From Dasypus novemcinctus (lineage: Eukaryota; Chordata; Mammalia; Cingulata; Dasypodidae): DNA of 64,000 bases. The notes beneath the pieces were generated by a model. The model searched no databases. It was not told the origin of the DNA and worked only from the letters and a program-made list of their open reading frames with translations. Of this stretch, positions 35,298 to 46,937 are shown one piece after another; position 1 is the first letter of the stretch; each line of letters starts with the position of its first letter. The stretch covers positions 66,789,087 through 66,853,086 of the forward strand of contig NC_080678.1 in the NCBI RefSeq assembly GCF_030445035.2, in the 5' to 3' direction. The translations under genes and the position numbers were made by a program.

Positions 35298-36717
35298 TTT
35301 TGTCTTTCTTTTTTTAATGTTACATTTAAAAAAAATGAGGTCCCATATACCCCCCACCCCCCTCACCCTGCTCCTCCACCCATAACAACAACCTCCTCCA
35401 TCATCATGAGACATTCACTGCATTTGGCGAATACATCTCTGAGCACCGCTGCACCTCATGACAAATGGTTCACACGATAGCCCACACTCTCCCACAGTCC
35501 ACCCAGTGGGCCAGGGGAGGACATACGATGTCTGGTAACTGTCCCTGCAGCACCACCCAGGACAACTCCAACTCCTGAAAATGCCCCCATATCACATCTC
35601 TTCCTCCCACTCCCTATCCCCAGCAGCCACCATGGCCACTTTCTCCACACCATTGCCACATTTTCCTCGATTACTAATCACAATAGTTCATGAATAGAAT
35701 ATTAGTAAGTTCACTCTAATCCATATTCTATTCCTCCATCCTGTGGACCTTAGAATGTCCACTCCACATCTATATCAAGAGGGTACTTAAATTCCACATG
35801 GATGCTGAATGCAATTCTCCTGCTTTCAGTTGTAGGCTCCCTGGTGTGGTGGTTGACCTTCTTCACCTCCATGTTAGCTGAGTCAGGTAAGTCCAATAAA
35901 CCAGAGTGTAGGAGCTGCAAGTCTGTTGAGGTCCAGGGCCTGGCTATCACATGGTCAGTCCAGAGATTCAGGTCTCCTGGGTATACACTAAACCCCAGCA
36001 CCAACTACAGTTCTGGTAAAAGTAACAGGAGAGGCTTGTGGACAAAGATCACATCTGAGTCCAGCTCCATCACACAGAAACACAGACTCCAAAGTAGGGC
36101 CAACTGACATGGCACTGAACTCCATCTGCCATGACCATGGAACCTGTGGGTCTCTGTAGCCCTCAGAAGAACCAATATCTGGGGTTGCATCTACTTTTAC
36201 CTGTCTCTGGGACTGCTCAGGTGTGCATAAGGGCAACCCCTCTGATAACCTCCTGGCTCCTTTTGGGGACTTATAGTCATATAAACTCATTTGTCCTTTC
36301 CATTTCCCCCTTTTATTCAGGTCAAAAGCATTTTTAACTCCTGGTATTATATGTAGACTGAGATATTCTGCTGGTCCAAATTGACTCTTTTATTCAAGGT
36401 CATTTTCTAGTTACATCATCAGCTGGTACTTGGTAATGATCCCTCAGCTCCAGGGAGGCTCATCCCCAGGAGTCATGTCCCATGCTGGGGGGAAGGCAGC
36501 ACATTTATATGCTGAGTTTGGCTTCGAGACTGGCCACATTTGAGCAACACAGAGGCTCTCAGGAGGCAACTCTTAGGCACCCTGCAGCTCTAGGCCTTGT
36601 TCTTATTTCAGGTGCACAGGCTCACAAGCATAGTCATTAGTATCAAGGGCTCATTGTTGGACCTTCCTTCTTTTTTGCACTTGGGGGATTGTTGCTATTC
36701 TATCTTTGGGAGCTTTT
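35298..36717 (-). repeat. Longest family A copy, antisense
   Basis: About 1.4 kb: T-rich start, 'AATGTTACATTTAAAAAAAATG', C-rich 'CCCATATACCCCCC', 'TGCAGCACCACCCAGGACAA', then a long 5' part with 'GGAGGCTCATCCCCAGG' and 'TTTGAGCAACACAGAGGC'. It interrupts the L1 ORF2 text, which resumes with 'GGAGCTTTTTGATGAC' at 36731. It matches the middle region of the second copy at 28190-29790 in inverse. Confidence 0.7.
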
Positions 36718-39040
36718 TTTTTGGGGGGGGGGAGCTTTTTGATGACTATTTCAAATCTCTTTATTTGTAATTCATTTTTGAGGTCTTCTATTCTAGATTC
36801 AGGGTAGGTTGTTCACATTTTCTAGTAATTTATCTATATTGTCTACATGTCTAATTTTATGGCATACACTTGTTCATAGTATCCTTTTATGATCTCTTAT
36901 TTATGTGGGGTCATTGGTAATGCCTTTGCTCTCCTTTTTTATTTTATTTATTTGAGTCTTCTCCTCTTTTCTCTTTGTCAGTCCAGATAAGGTTTTGTTG
37001 ATTTTGTTGATCTTCTTGAAGAACCAACTTTGGGTTTTATTGATTCTCTCTATTGTGATTTTGTTCTCAATTTCATTTATTCTGCTGTGATCTTTACCAT
37101 TTCTTTCCTTTGGCTTGGTTTGGGATTAATTTGCTGTTCTTTTTCTAGTTCCCCCAGGTGTGAAGTTAGGTCTTTGAATTTAGCTCTTTCTTGTTGCTTC
37201 ATAAAAGCATTGAGGGCTATAAATTTCCCTCTCAGCACTGCCTTTGTGGAGTCCTATAGGTTTTGATATGTTGTATTCTTATTTTCATTCATCTCAAATA
37301 TTTATTGAATTCTCTTGCAATTTCTTTTTTGACCAACTGATTATTTAAGAGCATGTTGTTTAATCTCCCTATGTTTATGAATTTTTCCCTTCTCTGTCCA
37401 TTATTCATTTCCAACTTCATTTTGCTATGATCAGAGAAAGTGTTTTATATAATTTAAACCTTTTAAAATTTATTGAGACCTGTCTTGTGACCCAATATAT
37501 GGTCTATCCTGGAGAAGGATCCATGAGTGCTTGAAAAGAATGTAAATCCTGCTGTTTTGGGTGGCAGTGCACTATAAAACTCTATTAGGTCTAGTTCATT
37601 TATCATATTATTCAAGCTCTCTGTCTCTTTATTTATCCTCTGTCCAGATGTTCTATCCAAAACTGAGAGTGGTGTATTGAAGTCTGCAACTACTATTGTA
37701 GAGTCATCTATTTCTTCCTTCAGTTTTGCCATGTGAGCCTCATATATCTGGAGTCACCCAGATTAGCTGCATAAATATTTAATATAGTTATTTCTTCTTG
37801 TTGAATTGCCTCTTTTATTAATATACAATGAACTTCTTCATCCCTTACAACAGTTTTGCACTTAAAACTATTTTATCTGATATTAGTATCCCTACTCCAG
37901 CTCTTTTTTGTTTATTATTTGCATGGAATATCTTTCTCAAACTTTTCACTTTCAACCTGGTTGTGTCTTTACATCTGTGGTGAGTCTCCTTTAGGCAGCA
38001 TATAAATGCCTCATTTTTAAAAAATCCATTCTATCAGTTTATGTCTTTTGACGGGGTAATTCAAGTCATTAACATTTTATGTTATTAATGTAAAGTCACT
38101 AATTACTTCATCTATTTTGTTCTTTGATTTCCCATTGTCATATCTTACTATTGTCTGTCTTTTTACACTTTAATTTACCCTTCCTAATAATATTCATTTC
38201 TATACTCTTCTTCAAATCTCTTGGTCTTGTTTTTTCCTTTCAAGTTGCAGCACTCCTTTTAATATCTCTTGGAATTCTGGTCTTTTGGTAACATACTATC
38301 TCAATATTTGTTTGTCTCTGAACACTTGAATTCACCCTCAATTTTGAAGGACAGTTTTGCCAGATACAGAATTTTTGGCTGGCAGTTTTTCTCTTTTGGT
38401 AGCTGAAACACATTATAAGACTTTCTACTCACTTCCATGGTTTCTGATGAGAGGTCTGCACTTAATCTTATTGGTATTCACTTGTATGTGATAATTTGCT
38501 TTTCTCTTGCTGCTTTCAGAATACTCTATCATGGATGTTTGTCATTCTGAATAGTAGGTATCTTGGGTAGGTCTATTCAGACTTATTCTGTTTGGGGTGT
38601 ATTATCCTTCTTGGATATTTATGTCTTTTGTATGGGTTGGAATGTTTGGGCCCATTATTTACTGAAATATTCTTACTGCCCCTTTCCCATTCTCTTCTCC
38701 TTCTAGGACACCAAAAGTATGCATGTACTTGTGCATTTCACATTGTCGTTCAATTCCCTGAGATCCTGTTCCTTTTTTTCCATTCTTTTCTTTCTGATCT
38801 CCTGTCTTTTCCAGTTTGGATGTCCTGTCCTCAAAATAACTAATTCTGCATTCAAACAATTCAAATCTGCTCTTATGTGCCTCTAATATATTTTTAATCT
38901 CATCCATCAAGTCTTTCATGCCTATAATTTCTGTTCCTTTTCTTTGCAGGCTTTCAAACTGTTCTTTATGCTCATTCAATGTCTCCTTAGTGTTTTTTCA
39001 TCTCTTTAGTCATACAATCCTCCAATTCTTTGATTTAGGA

Positions 39041-39228
39041 CAGGGGTTCTTAATAAGGGGTCGATGAGCCTCAATGGAAATTCAAAAAAACATTATTCTT
39101 GTGGGGACATATTGGTGTGGGTATGGTATATTTATTAAATAATACACAGGATACTGTGGATTTCATAAGGGTTCATGTTTTTTTCCTATCAAGGGGGTCC
39201 ATGGAACAAAAAAGGTTAAGAACTCTTG
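39041..39228. mobile_element. 188-bp hAT MITE
   Basis: Terminal inverted repeats CAGGGGTTCTTAA and, at the right, the inverse of CAAGAGTTCTTAACC, with inner similarity (GGGGTC near each end). A perfect 8-bp target duplication ATTTAGGA at 39033-39040 and 39229-39236 is the hAT signature. It lies in the 5' region of the antisense L1 and has no coding capacity. Confidence 0.82.
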
Positions 39229-40075
39229 ATTTAGGAGATTTGTGTGATTATCATTGATTACTTGTCTTAAATCCTGTATCTCTTCAGGATATTTGGTTTA
39301 TTCCTTTGACTGGGCCATCTCTTCCTGTTTCCTAGTATGGCTTTTAATTTTTTGTTGATGTCTATGCATCTCAATATGTTGGTAGATTTATTCTGAGGAT
39401 TATATCTCTGTCTTGCCTAGTGTTTTCTTTTCATAGCTCTTCTTTGATTTTTAAAAAATTCTAAGTCTTTAAATTGCCCAGCTTAATTATCAAAATCAAA
39501 CCAGGGACTCACTAAAAGGGTACAGATTTTCTCTCAGGGGTTTTCAGAGAGACCTTAAAGTAGTTTTTCTCCATGCAATTTCCTGAGTGGTCAGTCAGCA
39601 GATGGCCCTCCTTGGTGAACCTTCTTTCTACAGGGTGTTTCCTTCAATATCAGCTTTCCAGTGATTCTTGTCTGGCTGGAGCTGAGATTCAAAGAGTGCT
39701 GGCTGAATTCATTCAAGAGAAGCCCTCCAACTCACCCTCCCTTGTAACAGCCTACAGGGAGGAAGACATCTGTTTTCCCATCAGCTGGCTGCAGTGAGCC
39801 AGGGGCTTTATACAGGCTTAATGTCTTGTGGGTGAGGAATGGAAACCCTTCCTGGTTGCCAAGCAGGTTTAGTAACTCACGTTTTTTATTTTTTCATTTG
39901 TTTGCTTGCTTGTTTTTGTCTTTCTGTCTTTCCTTTGCTTTCCTGGGAGATGCACAACACTATCCTGGTCGACTGACCCCCAAAGCAGGTCCCTTGGACA
40001 GCTTTTGGACCTTTCTTCACTTTTTTTTTGTAAGAGTTGAGCCCTGCCTGACTACTCTGATGTCATCTTCCTAGA

Positions 40076-40879
40076 ACCACCCCCTCCTCATGTTTTGTTG
40101 GTACTACTACAACCTTTTATCTTTTCCTTATATCCTTGAGGATACTTGTATCCTCAAGTTCATCATTATATAGAAGTGACAAAGTATTCAGTTTAAAACC
40201 CAAATCAGATCTTCTACATTCTCAGCCTTAAAAGGTTTAAATAGTTCCCCACAGCCTCAGCAGGGGTTTTGCAGAGGAGCCTGAGGAAGAGAAGGGAGAT
40301 GCTAATGGATTAGTCTTTGAACTTCTACTTCAAACAGCACAGTGCAGCTCATTTTTATCTGATTCATATATCAGGGTCCTGTGGTTTTCAGGTTCTTCCA
40401 CCCCTTCACCCCCCCAGAGTTAAACCATCAACCAACAGAATGACATGCTAAGTCCTTACAGTCTTCTTGTACTGACTCTGGCTTACATTTTCAGACATCT
40501 GCCACTCCCTGCCTCCCACAAAACTTCCTGCATTCCCCAGTAGCTCCCAACTTCTCCCTACTTCCCGTATAGAGAATATTTCTCACTCTCAAACTTTGAC
40601 CAAACTGTCCATTCTACCTAATGCCCTCTGTCCCTTGTCCTTTAAATCTCTAATCCCATGCCACTTCTGTCTTCTCTGTTGAGGAAATAAGTAACCCTCA
40701 TCAGTGCTACCAGAATGCCCAGTGTGCATCTTTATAACTGTCCTTACTACTCTTAGTATCACTGTGAGTTTTGATATTTCTTTCCCATTTTTGGCACCCT
40801 AGCACCTAGTACATTGTCTGGCACATAAATACTCAAACATTGAATCAATGAATTACCTGAGCTTTGGATGACATACAGA
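40076..40879. other. Intergenic, no gene recognised
   Basis: Unique-looking sequence. A short ancient L2/MIR-like tail is suggested at 40795-40856 by 'TAGTACATTGTCTGGCACATA' and the following 'TCAAACATTGAATCAATGAA'. Nothing else is supported. Confidence 0.5.
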
Positions 40880-42305
40880 CTTTTTAACAAATCAATTTTA
40901 TTGATACATATTAATAAAGCATAAATCCATCCAAAGTGTACAATCAATTGAATTTGGTATAATCACATATTTGGGCATTCAATACTTCAATCATTCTTAG
41001 AGCATTTTCATTATTTCAATAATAATAAAAAACAAACAAGATTCATCGCCTCTCAATCTCTCTATGCGTCCCCTGCCATACATAGCTGCTATTCTTTTTC
41101 CTTTTCTCTAGTATATTTGTATTTATATTTTGTAAAAACAGTCTCATATATGCAATATCACCCATATTTGTGTTTTACATGAGGTTTACTATCTTATACA
41201 GTCCTTGGTTACAGTTTTGGGCTTTCCTTCTAGCAGTATACATAACCACTGTCATGCCCATATGTTAGCATTGCTAGTTACAAACACCATCATATGCTTT
41301 AACCCTATTTCTATTCATTTAAAAAAATTTACTTAAAATCTTTTTACCAATTTTGCAGAGATTAAACCTCAGTTCTCCATTGTCTAACCACATTCTTTTC
41401 TCTGGTGACTTATATTCAATCTATTAACTCCATGGGTTTGCTAATTATATTTAGTTCACAAAAGCAAAGCCATATAATATTTTCCTTTTGTGCCTGGCTT
41501 GCTTCTCTCAACATAATGTCCTCCAGGTTCATCCACATTGTCATATGCTTCACAATTTCATTTCTTCTTACAGATGAATAATATACTATCGTGTGTATAT
41601 GCCACAGTTTGTTTATCCACTCTTCAGTTGATGGACACCTGGGTGTTTCCACCTCTTGGCAATTGTGAATAATGTCGCTAAAAACATCACTATGCAGATG
41701 TCTGCTCATGTCACTCTTTTCAGTTCTTCTGGGTATATACCTAGCAGCTGTATTGCCAGTTTGTGGAAATATATCTAACTTCCTTAGGAACTACCAAACA
41801 TACTTCCACAGTGGCTGTACCACTCTACATTGAATAAGAGTTGCTATGTCTCCACACTTTCTCCAACTCTTGTAGTTTTCTGTTAACAAAACAGAAAACT
41901 AGTGGCCATTCTAGTAGGGGTGAAATGATACCTCATTGTAGGTTTGATTTGCATTTCCCTAATAGCTAACAATGTTGAGCATTTTTCATGTATTTTTTTT
42001 CTTTTTTTCTTTTTGCCATTTGTATGTCTTCTTTAGAAAAATGCCTATTCAGGTTTTCTGCCTATTTTTAAATTGGGTCGTTTTTCTTTTTATTGTTGAG
42101 TTGTAGGATCTCTTTATATATCATGCATATTAGACCCTAGTTAAATGTGATTTCCAAATATTTTCTCCCATTGAGTAGGCTACCTTTTTACCCTCTTCAC
42201 AAAGTCCTTTGAGGTGCAGATGTGTTTAATTTTGAGGGGTCCCATTTATCTATTTTTTTCTTTTGTTGCTCATGCTTTGAGTGTAGTGCCTGCTGACCCA
42301 TATAA
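40880..42305 (-). mobile_element. L1 3' region, antisense fragment
   Basis: Begins with the antisense L1 3' end ('ATCAATTTTATTGATACATA') and runs through the 3' UTR to ORF2 C-terminal text ('TGAGGTGCAGATGTGTTTAATTTTGAGG'-type, in parts). 5' truncated at about 42305. Confidence 0.75.
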
Positions 42306-42386
42306 TCCATTTTAAAATAGAATAGCTATATTTATTTCATATAATGCTGCTTCAGTAATTGCTAAAAATAATTCTGATAGGCTCTT

Positions 42387-42813
42387 TTTTTTTTAATATT
42401 TATTTATTTTTAATTTATTTCTCTCCCCTTCCCTCCCCCGCCTACCCAGTTGTCTGCTCTCTGTGTCCATTCACTGTGAGTTCTTCTGTGACCGCTTCTA
42501 TCCTTATCAGTGGCACAGGGAGTCTGTGTTTCTTTTCGTTGCGTCATCTTGTTGTGTCAGCTCTCCGTGTGTGTGGCACCATTCTTGGGCAGGCTGTACT
42601 TTCGTTCGCGCTGGGTGGCTCTCCTTACTGGGCGCACTCCTTGCGAGTGGGGCTCCCCTATGTGGGGGACACCCCTATGTGGCAGGGCACTCCTTGTGTG
42701 CATCAGCACTGTGCATGGGCCAGCTCTGCACGAATCAAGGAGGCCCAGGGTTTGAACCATGGACCTCCCATGTGGTAGGCGAATACCCTATCCATTGGGC
42801 CAAGTCTGCTTCC
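42387..42813 (-). mobile_element. DAS-III-like SINE
   Basis: Full-length antisense copy. Perfect 13-bp target duplication CTGATAGGCTCTT at 42374-42386 and 42814-42826. The 139- and 121-codon frames over it are SINE-derived and not genes. Confidence 0.88.
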
Positions 42814-43089
42814 CTGATAGGCTCTTAATAATTAGGACTACACGCAGACTTTGTTCTAATTTGAAATCATTCATAAACTAGTTTGGATAGCTGGGAACTC
42901 TTAACAAGCTATGAATAGCTCTATTTCTCTTTCTGTCTCTTTTTGTAGTAGCCCTTCCTCCTTTCCTTTTATATACTGATTTTAAAGGTAAACTCTGTTG
43001 ATGTGATTAGATCTCAATGAAATCTTACTATCTATCATCTATCTACCATGCTATCTGTACTGCCCTCAAGTAGCTTTGAACCTATTGAG

Positions 43090-43345
43090 GGAAAATATGC
43101 ATACATAAAAAATATGGTTAAGAACCACAGCGGTCACCATTGGCCCCTACCATTGGTGGAGTAACCAAGCACAGTTGGGGGCCCCTCCCCTTAGCATTAG
43201 CAAGGGGGAGGAATAATTAACAGTTTAAAAGGTAAGCAGCACCACACAAGGCAGAGCTCACTCTCTGTGCACCAAATCTTGGTGTGTATTTCTGTCCTTC
43301 TCTCCTATTTCTTAGCAAGCTCTGTTCTTTTTACTGGTTTAAAAC
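43090..43345 (+). mobile_element. Possible LTR fragment
   Basis: GC-richer block with a TATA-like TTTAAAAGG near 43225. It is followed by R/U5-like text ('GCAGAGCTCACTCTCTGTGC', 'GGTGTGTATTTCTGTCC'). No TG...CA ends or duplication are resolved, so this is a suggestion only. The surrounding 42827-43554 has no gene. Confidence 0.35.
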
Positions 43346-43371
43346 AAAACAAAACAAAACAAAACAAAACA
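43345..43371 (+). repeat. (AAAAC)n microsatellite
   Basis: About six head-to-tail AAAAC units. Confidence 0.85.
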
Positions 43372-43554
43372 CCAGAATAGTATATGATAAGTCCCTAGTA
43401 AGTGATGATACATACAGGCTCGCACACTACAAAAGAATCCAATGAAGATGTTTTGAGCTGGAATGATGTAGTGCATTCTGAGGGATGGTCCAGTATCATC
43501 GGAAAAGCACAGGACAATGAATTGAAAGACCAGGTGTTCACCTCCACAACTTAC

Positions 43555-44003
43555 TGTTTTAGTTTCCTAGTTGCTTCAAACAAAAACCATTAAATGGGTT
43601 TGCTTAAACAGTGGGAATGTATTAGCTTAGAGTTCTGAGGCAGTGAAAATGTCCAAATCAAGGCATCATCAAGGCAACACTTTCTTCCTGAAAAAGCAGC
43701 TGCTAGCAATCCTTGGCTCCTGTCACAGGGCAAAACAAATGGCAGAGTCTGCTGGTCTCTCCCTTCTCTTCCAGGTTCTGTTGATTTCAGTTTCTTGCTT
43801 ACGTGGCTTTTGTTTTTTTTTTAATCTCTCTATATTCATTCAGTTTATAAAGGACTCCAGTAAAAGGATTAAGACCCATCATGAATGAGGTGGGTCAAAC
43901 TTTAACTGTAGTAGCCTCCTCAAAATGTCCTCCTTATAATGGGTTTACACCCAGAAGAATGGATTAAAGAACATGTTTTTGTACACAGCTTCAAACCACC
44001 ACA
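43555..44003 (-). mobile_element. MaLR-like LTR, family 2
   Basis: Starts TG ('TGTTTTAGTTTCCTAG'), contains 'AAAATGTCCAAATCAAGGCA', and ends 'CTTCAAACCACCACA'. It is the same family as 16260-16812, about 100 bp shorter. No internal viral sequence is attached. Confidence 0.6.
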
Positions 44004-44227
44004 CTAATTATTGCCACACTATGACTTGGGCTTTCTGAACCTCATTTTTCATTTGTAAATTGGGAACCATGATGATGATAAATCAATTTGTGAATCATAT
44101 AATTAAGTTAACTTATTTAAAAGTGTTTTGAAAACATTAAAATGTGATTCAGATCTAAGGTCATGTTGTTTTACTTTTTCATCACCTACTAGTGTTTATG
44201 CTCAAAAACAAATTTAAGAAATGTTAG

Positions 44228-44725
44228 TCGAAAATGGGAGGATTGCATCCAGCATCCATGTGGAATCTGAGCCTCCTCTTGACATAGAGGTGCAATGGAC
44301 ACTACCAATCCAATGTCCACAAAGAAGAGGTGGCATTGGATTGGGAAAAGTGGACATGGTGGAAGATGGGTGTGGGGAAAGGCAGGAAGAGATGAGAGGT
44401 GGAGGCGTCTTTGGGTCATGGAGCTGCCCTGGATGGTGCCTCAGAGGTAATCACCGGACATTGTAAATCCTCACAGGGTCCACTGGATGGAATGGAGGAG
44501 AGTATGGACCATGATGTGGACCATTGTCTATGGGGTGCAGAGGTGCCCAAAGATGTACTTACCAAATCCGATGGATATGTCATGATGATGGGAACGAGTG
44601 TTGTTGGGGGGGGAGAGGGAGTGGGGGTGGGGATGAATGGGACCTCACATATATATTTTTAATGTAATATTATTACAAAGTCAATAATAAAATAAAATAA
44701 AAAAAAATTAAAAAAAAAAAAAAAA
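44228..44725 (+). repeat. Family A repeat, 5' truncated
   Basis: Sense copy of the 3' part of family A ('GTGGGGAAAGGCAGGAAGAG', 'TCATGATGATGG', 'GGACCTCA', 'TTTTTAATGTAA'), with an A-rich tail at 44690-44725. Target duplication AAATGTTAG at 44219-44227 and 44726-44734 shows it was retroposed already truncated. Confidence 0.75.
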
Positions 44726-44924
44726 AAATGTTAGAAGTTCAGTAGGAACAGGGGAGCAATATTGGTTATTTAATATATGCCGATATTATTTATCAGGGAG
44801 AGGAGATGACAAAGAAGTAATAGGACCTTGTTACAAATCTTTTTGTTTGGGAATATATACACTAAACCAATAATTATTAAGATGCTAATAATAATTAATA
44901 ATAATATAAGGATACAATAGCCAC

Positions 44925-45165
44925 CATTTTTGAGCTTTTACTATGTGCCAGGGACTCTGATTAAGAACTTCTTGTACATTATCTAATGTATTTTTCACAA
45001 AAATCCTAAAAGTTCAACCATTATTGTCCCCATTTTACAGAAGAGAAAATTTTGGGTCAGAAAAATTATTTGGCAACATCACAAAGCTAATAAAAAACAA
45101 AAGCTGGATTTGAACCCATACCTGTCTTACTTTTAAGCCTATATCTTACCCAGTAACCCATAATG
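44925..45165 (+). mobile_element. MIR SINE
   Basis: Carries the MIR core: 'TACTATGTGCCAGGGACTCT', 'CATTATTGTCCCCATTTTACAG', 'TGGATTTGAACCCA'. Ancient mammalian SINE in sense orientation. A further L2/MIR-like tail ('GCCTGGCATAGAGTTGGTACTC' type) is near 45404-45460. Confidence 0.85.
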
Positions 45166-46088
45166 TTCACAAGTCAGACAAAAAGCAAGTGTAAACTCAG
45201 AGCCAAATGAAGTGATTTTATCTATCTATTAAATCAGAAGAAGAAAGATGTAAATAAAATTTATTTCAAGAAAGGGTGAAGTGAGACATGAAGTCAGAGT
45301 GGAAGTAGAAGGGCCATTTCTTGTATATTATGATATGAGAATTTGGACTTGTTTCTGTGGGTAATCAGGAGCCACTGAAAGTTTCTTGTACAGGAATATA
45401 ATTGCCTGCCTGGCATAGAGTTGGTACTCAAGCCATACAAAAAAACCCACAAATGAATGGATTTGCTTTTAAGAAAGATTGATCCAGGGATAGTGTGGAA
45501 TATGGTTGGGAAGGAAATATGACTGAAGTAGGGAAACTACTATAAGCTCAAGAAAAGACAGTGGAGATCAAACCAGTGACATGCAGGAGCAGGCTATATT
45601 GGCTTGGAGAACCAAATATGCACATCTGTTCCTAACTTCAGGATCACTGACATGTTGATAGCTTTCTTTTAGAACAGTCAGTTTACCAGCATATCACTGA
45701 CCTGAACTAAAGCATCAGTAGTGGGGATGGAGAGGAGGGAGTGCATACGAGAGGGATCAATTGGATAGAATGAGCAATACTCATTCATCAGTTGGCTCAA
45801 AAAGGAGGAATGTCAATGGGAAGATTCTAAGATGGTTTATCAAGTTATTGACTTGGTGACTGGTGGGATATTGACACCTCTTATGGAGAAGATGAGTTCA
45901 AGATAAGGGAAAGATAATGAATTCTGTTCAGAGCATTTTGAAATTGATTGCCTGAGGGAGGTGATGGTAGAGAGGTCCAGCAGGCATTTCAGTTACACGG
46001 ATATGGAATTGAAAAGAAGGCAAGGATTCAATGATATAAGAATCATGAGGATATAACTGAGAGTTAAATTCAAAGTAGATGAACTTTT
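45166..46088. other. Intergenic, little recognised
   Basis: Apart from the short L2/MIR-like tail near 45404-45460, no repeat or coding feature is recognised. Confidence 0.55.
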
Positions 46089-46926
46089 TAAAAAATTTTA
46101 AAGATTTTATTTATTTCCTCCCCACCTCTCCCACCCCTCATTGTTTGGCATTCCCTATCTGCTCTTTGTGTACTTCTGTGTCTGCTTGTCTTCTCTTTAG
46201 TCGGCACCAGGAACCAATCCTGGGACCTTCTAGAGTGGGAGAGAGACACTCAATCTCTTCTTGCTACCTCAGCTCCCTGGTCTGCTGCGTCTCTTATTGT
46301 CTTTCCTCTGTGTCTTTTTTTTTTTTTAAGATTTATTTATTTATTTATTTCTCTTCCTTCCCCCCCCCCACCCCGGTTGTCTGTTCTCTGTGTCTATTTG
46401 TTGCGTCTTTGTCAGCTTCTGTTGTTGTCAGCGGCAAGGGAATCTGTGTTTCTTTTTTGTTGCATCATCTTGTTGTGTTAGCTCTCTGTGTGTGCAGTGC
46501 CATTCCTGGGCAGGCTGCACTTTCTTTTGCGCTGTGCAGTTCTCCTTACGGGGCACACTCCTTGCCCGTGGGGCTCCCCTACATGGGGGACACCCCTGCG
46601 TGGTAGGGCACTCCTTGTGCACATCAGCACTGTGCATGGGCCAGGAGGCCCGGGGTTTGAAACGCAGACTTCCCATGTGGTAGACGGACACCCTAACCAC
46701 TGGGCCAAGTCCGCCACCCTCTGTGTCTTTTTTTGTTGTGTCATCTTGCTGCGCCAGCTTTCCATGCAGGCCAGCACTCCTGCATGGGCCAGCACTCAGC
46801 TCAAGTCAGCTCTCTGCTCAGTCCAGATCGCTGTGCAGGCCAGCTTGCCTTTCACCAGGAGGATCCGGGGATCGAACCCTGGACCTCCAAATGGTAGACG
46901 GGAGCCCAATCACTTGAGTCATATCC
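46089..46926 (-). mobile_element. Dimeric SINE interrupted by another SINE
   Basis: The outer composite SINE (46089-46320 and 46718-46926) resembles the copy at 21611-22019, with two heads ('CCAATCCTGGGACC' and 'GGGATCGAACCCTGGACC'). Target duplication GATGAACTTTT at 46078-46088 and 46927-46937. The inner SINE splits its body. Confidence 0.82.
46321..46717 (-). mobile_element. DAS-III-like SINE nested in a SINE
   Basis: Antisense copy inserted in the outer SINE with target duplication CCTCTGTGTCTTTTTT at 46305-46320 and 46718-46733. Part of the usual body between 'GCATGGGCCAG' and 'GAGGCCCGGGG' is missing, a small internal deletion. The 147- and 175-codon frames across this region are SINE-derived. 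Confidence 0.85.
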
Positions 46927-46937
46927 GATGAACTTTT

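Larger units (their letters stand above)
30955..40075 (-). mobile_element. Full-length-sized antisense L1 with nested inserts
   Basis: The 3' end is at the left (T-rich start, 'TTTATTGCTACATAGTAATAAAACATT' in part) and the 5' UTR at the right, ending near 'CTGATGTCATCTTCCTAGAA' at 40075. The endonuclease region is recognisable at 37463-37732 (minus frame with VVADFNTPLSV...), and an ORF1 coiled-coil-like fragment at 38659-38979. Without its five nested insertions it is about 6.4 kb. Frames are broken, so it is inactive. A (TAA)n and (TA)n microsatellite lies at 31090-31130. Confidence 0.8.

Noticed and set aside
38659-38979. 106-codon coiled-coil-like minus-strand protein
   Set aside because: It is an L1 ORF1 fragment in the antisense L1, in the expected place 5' of ORF2.
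46079-46606. 175-codon open frame
   Set aside because: It crosses two nested SINEs and is created by their GC-rich bodies.
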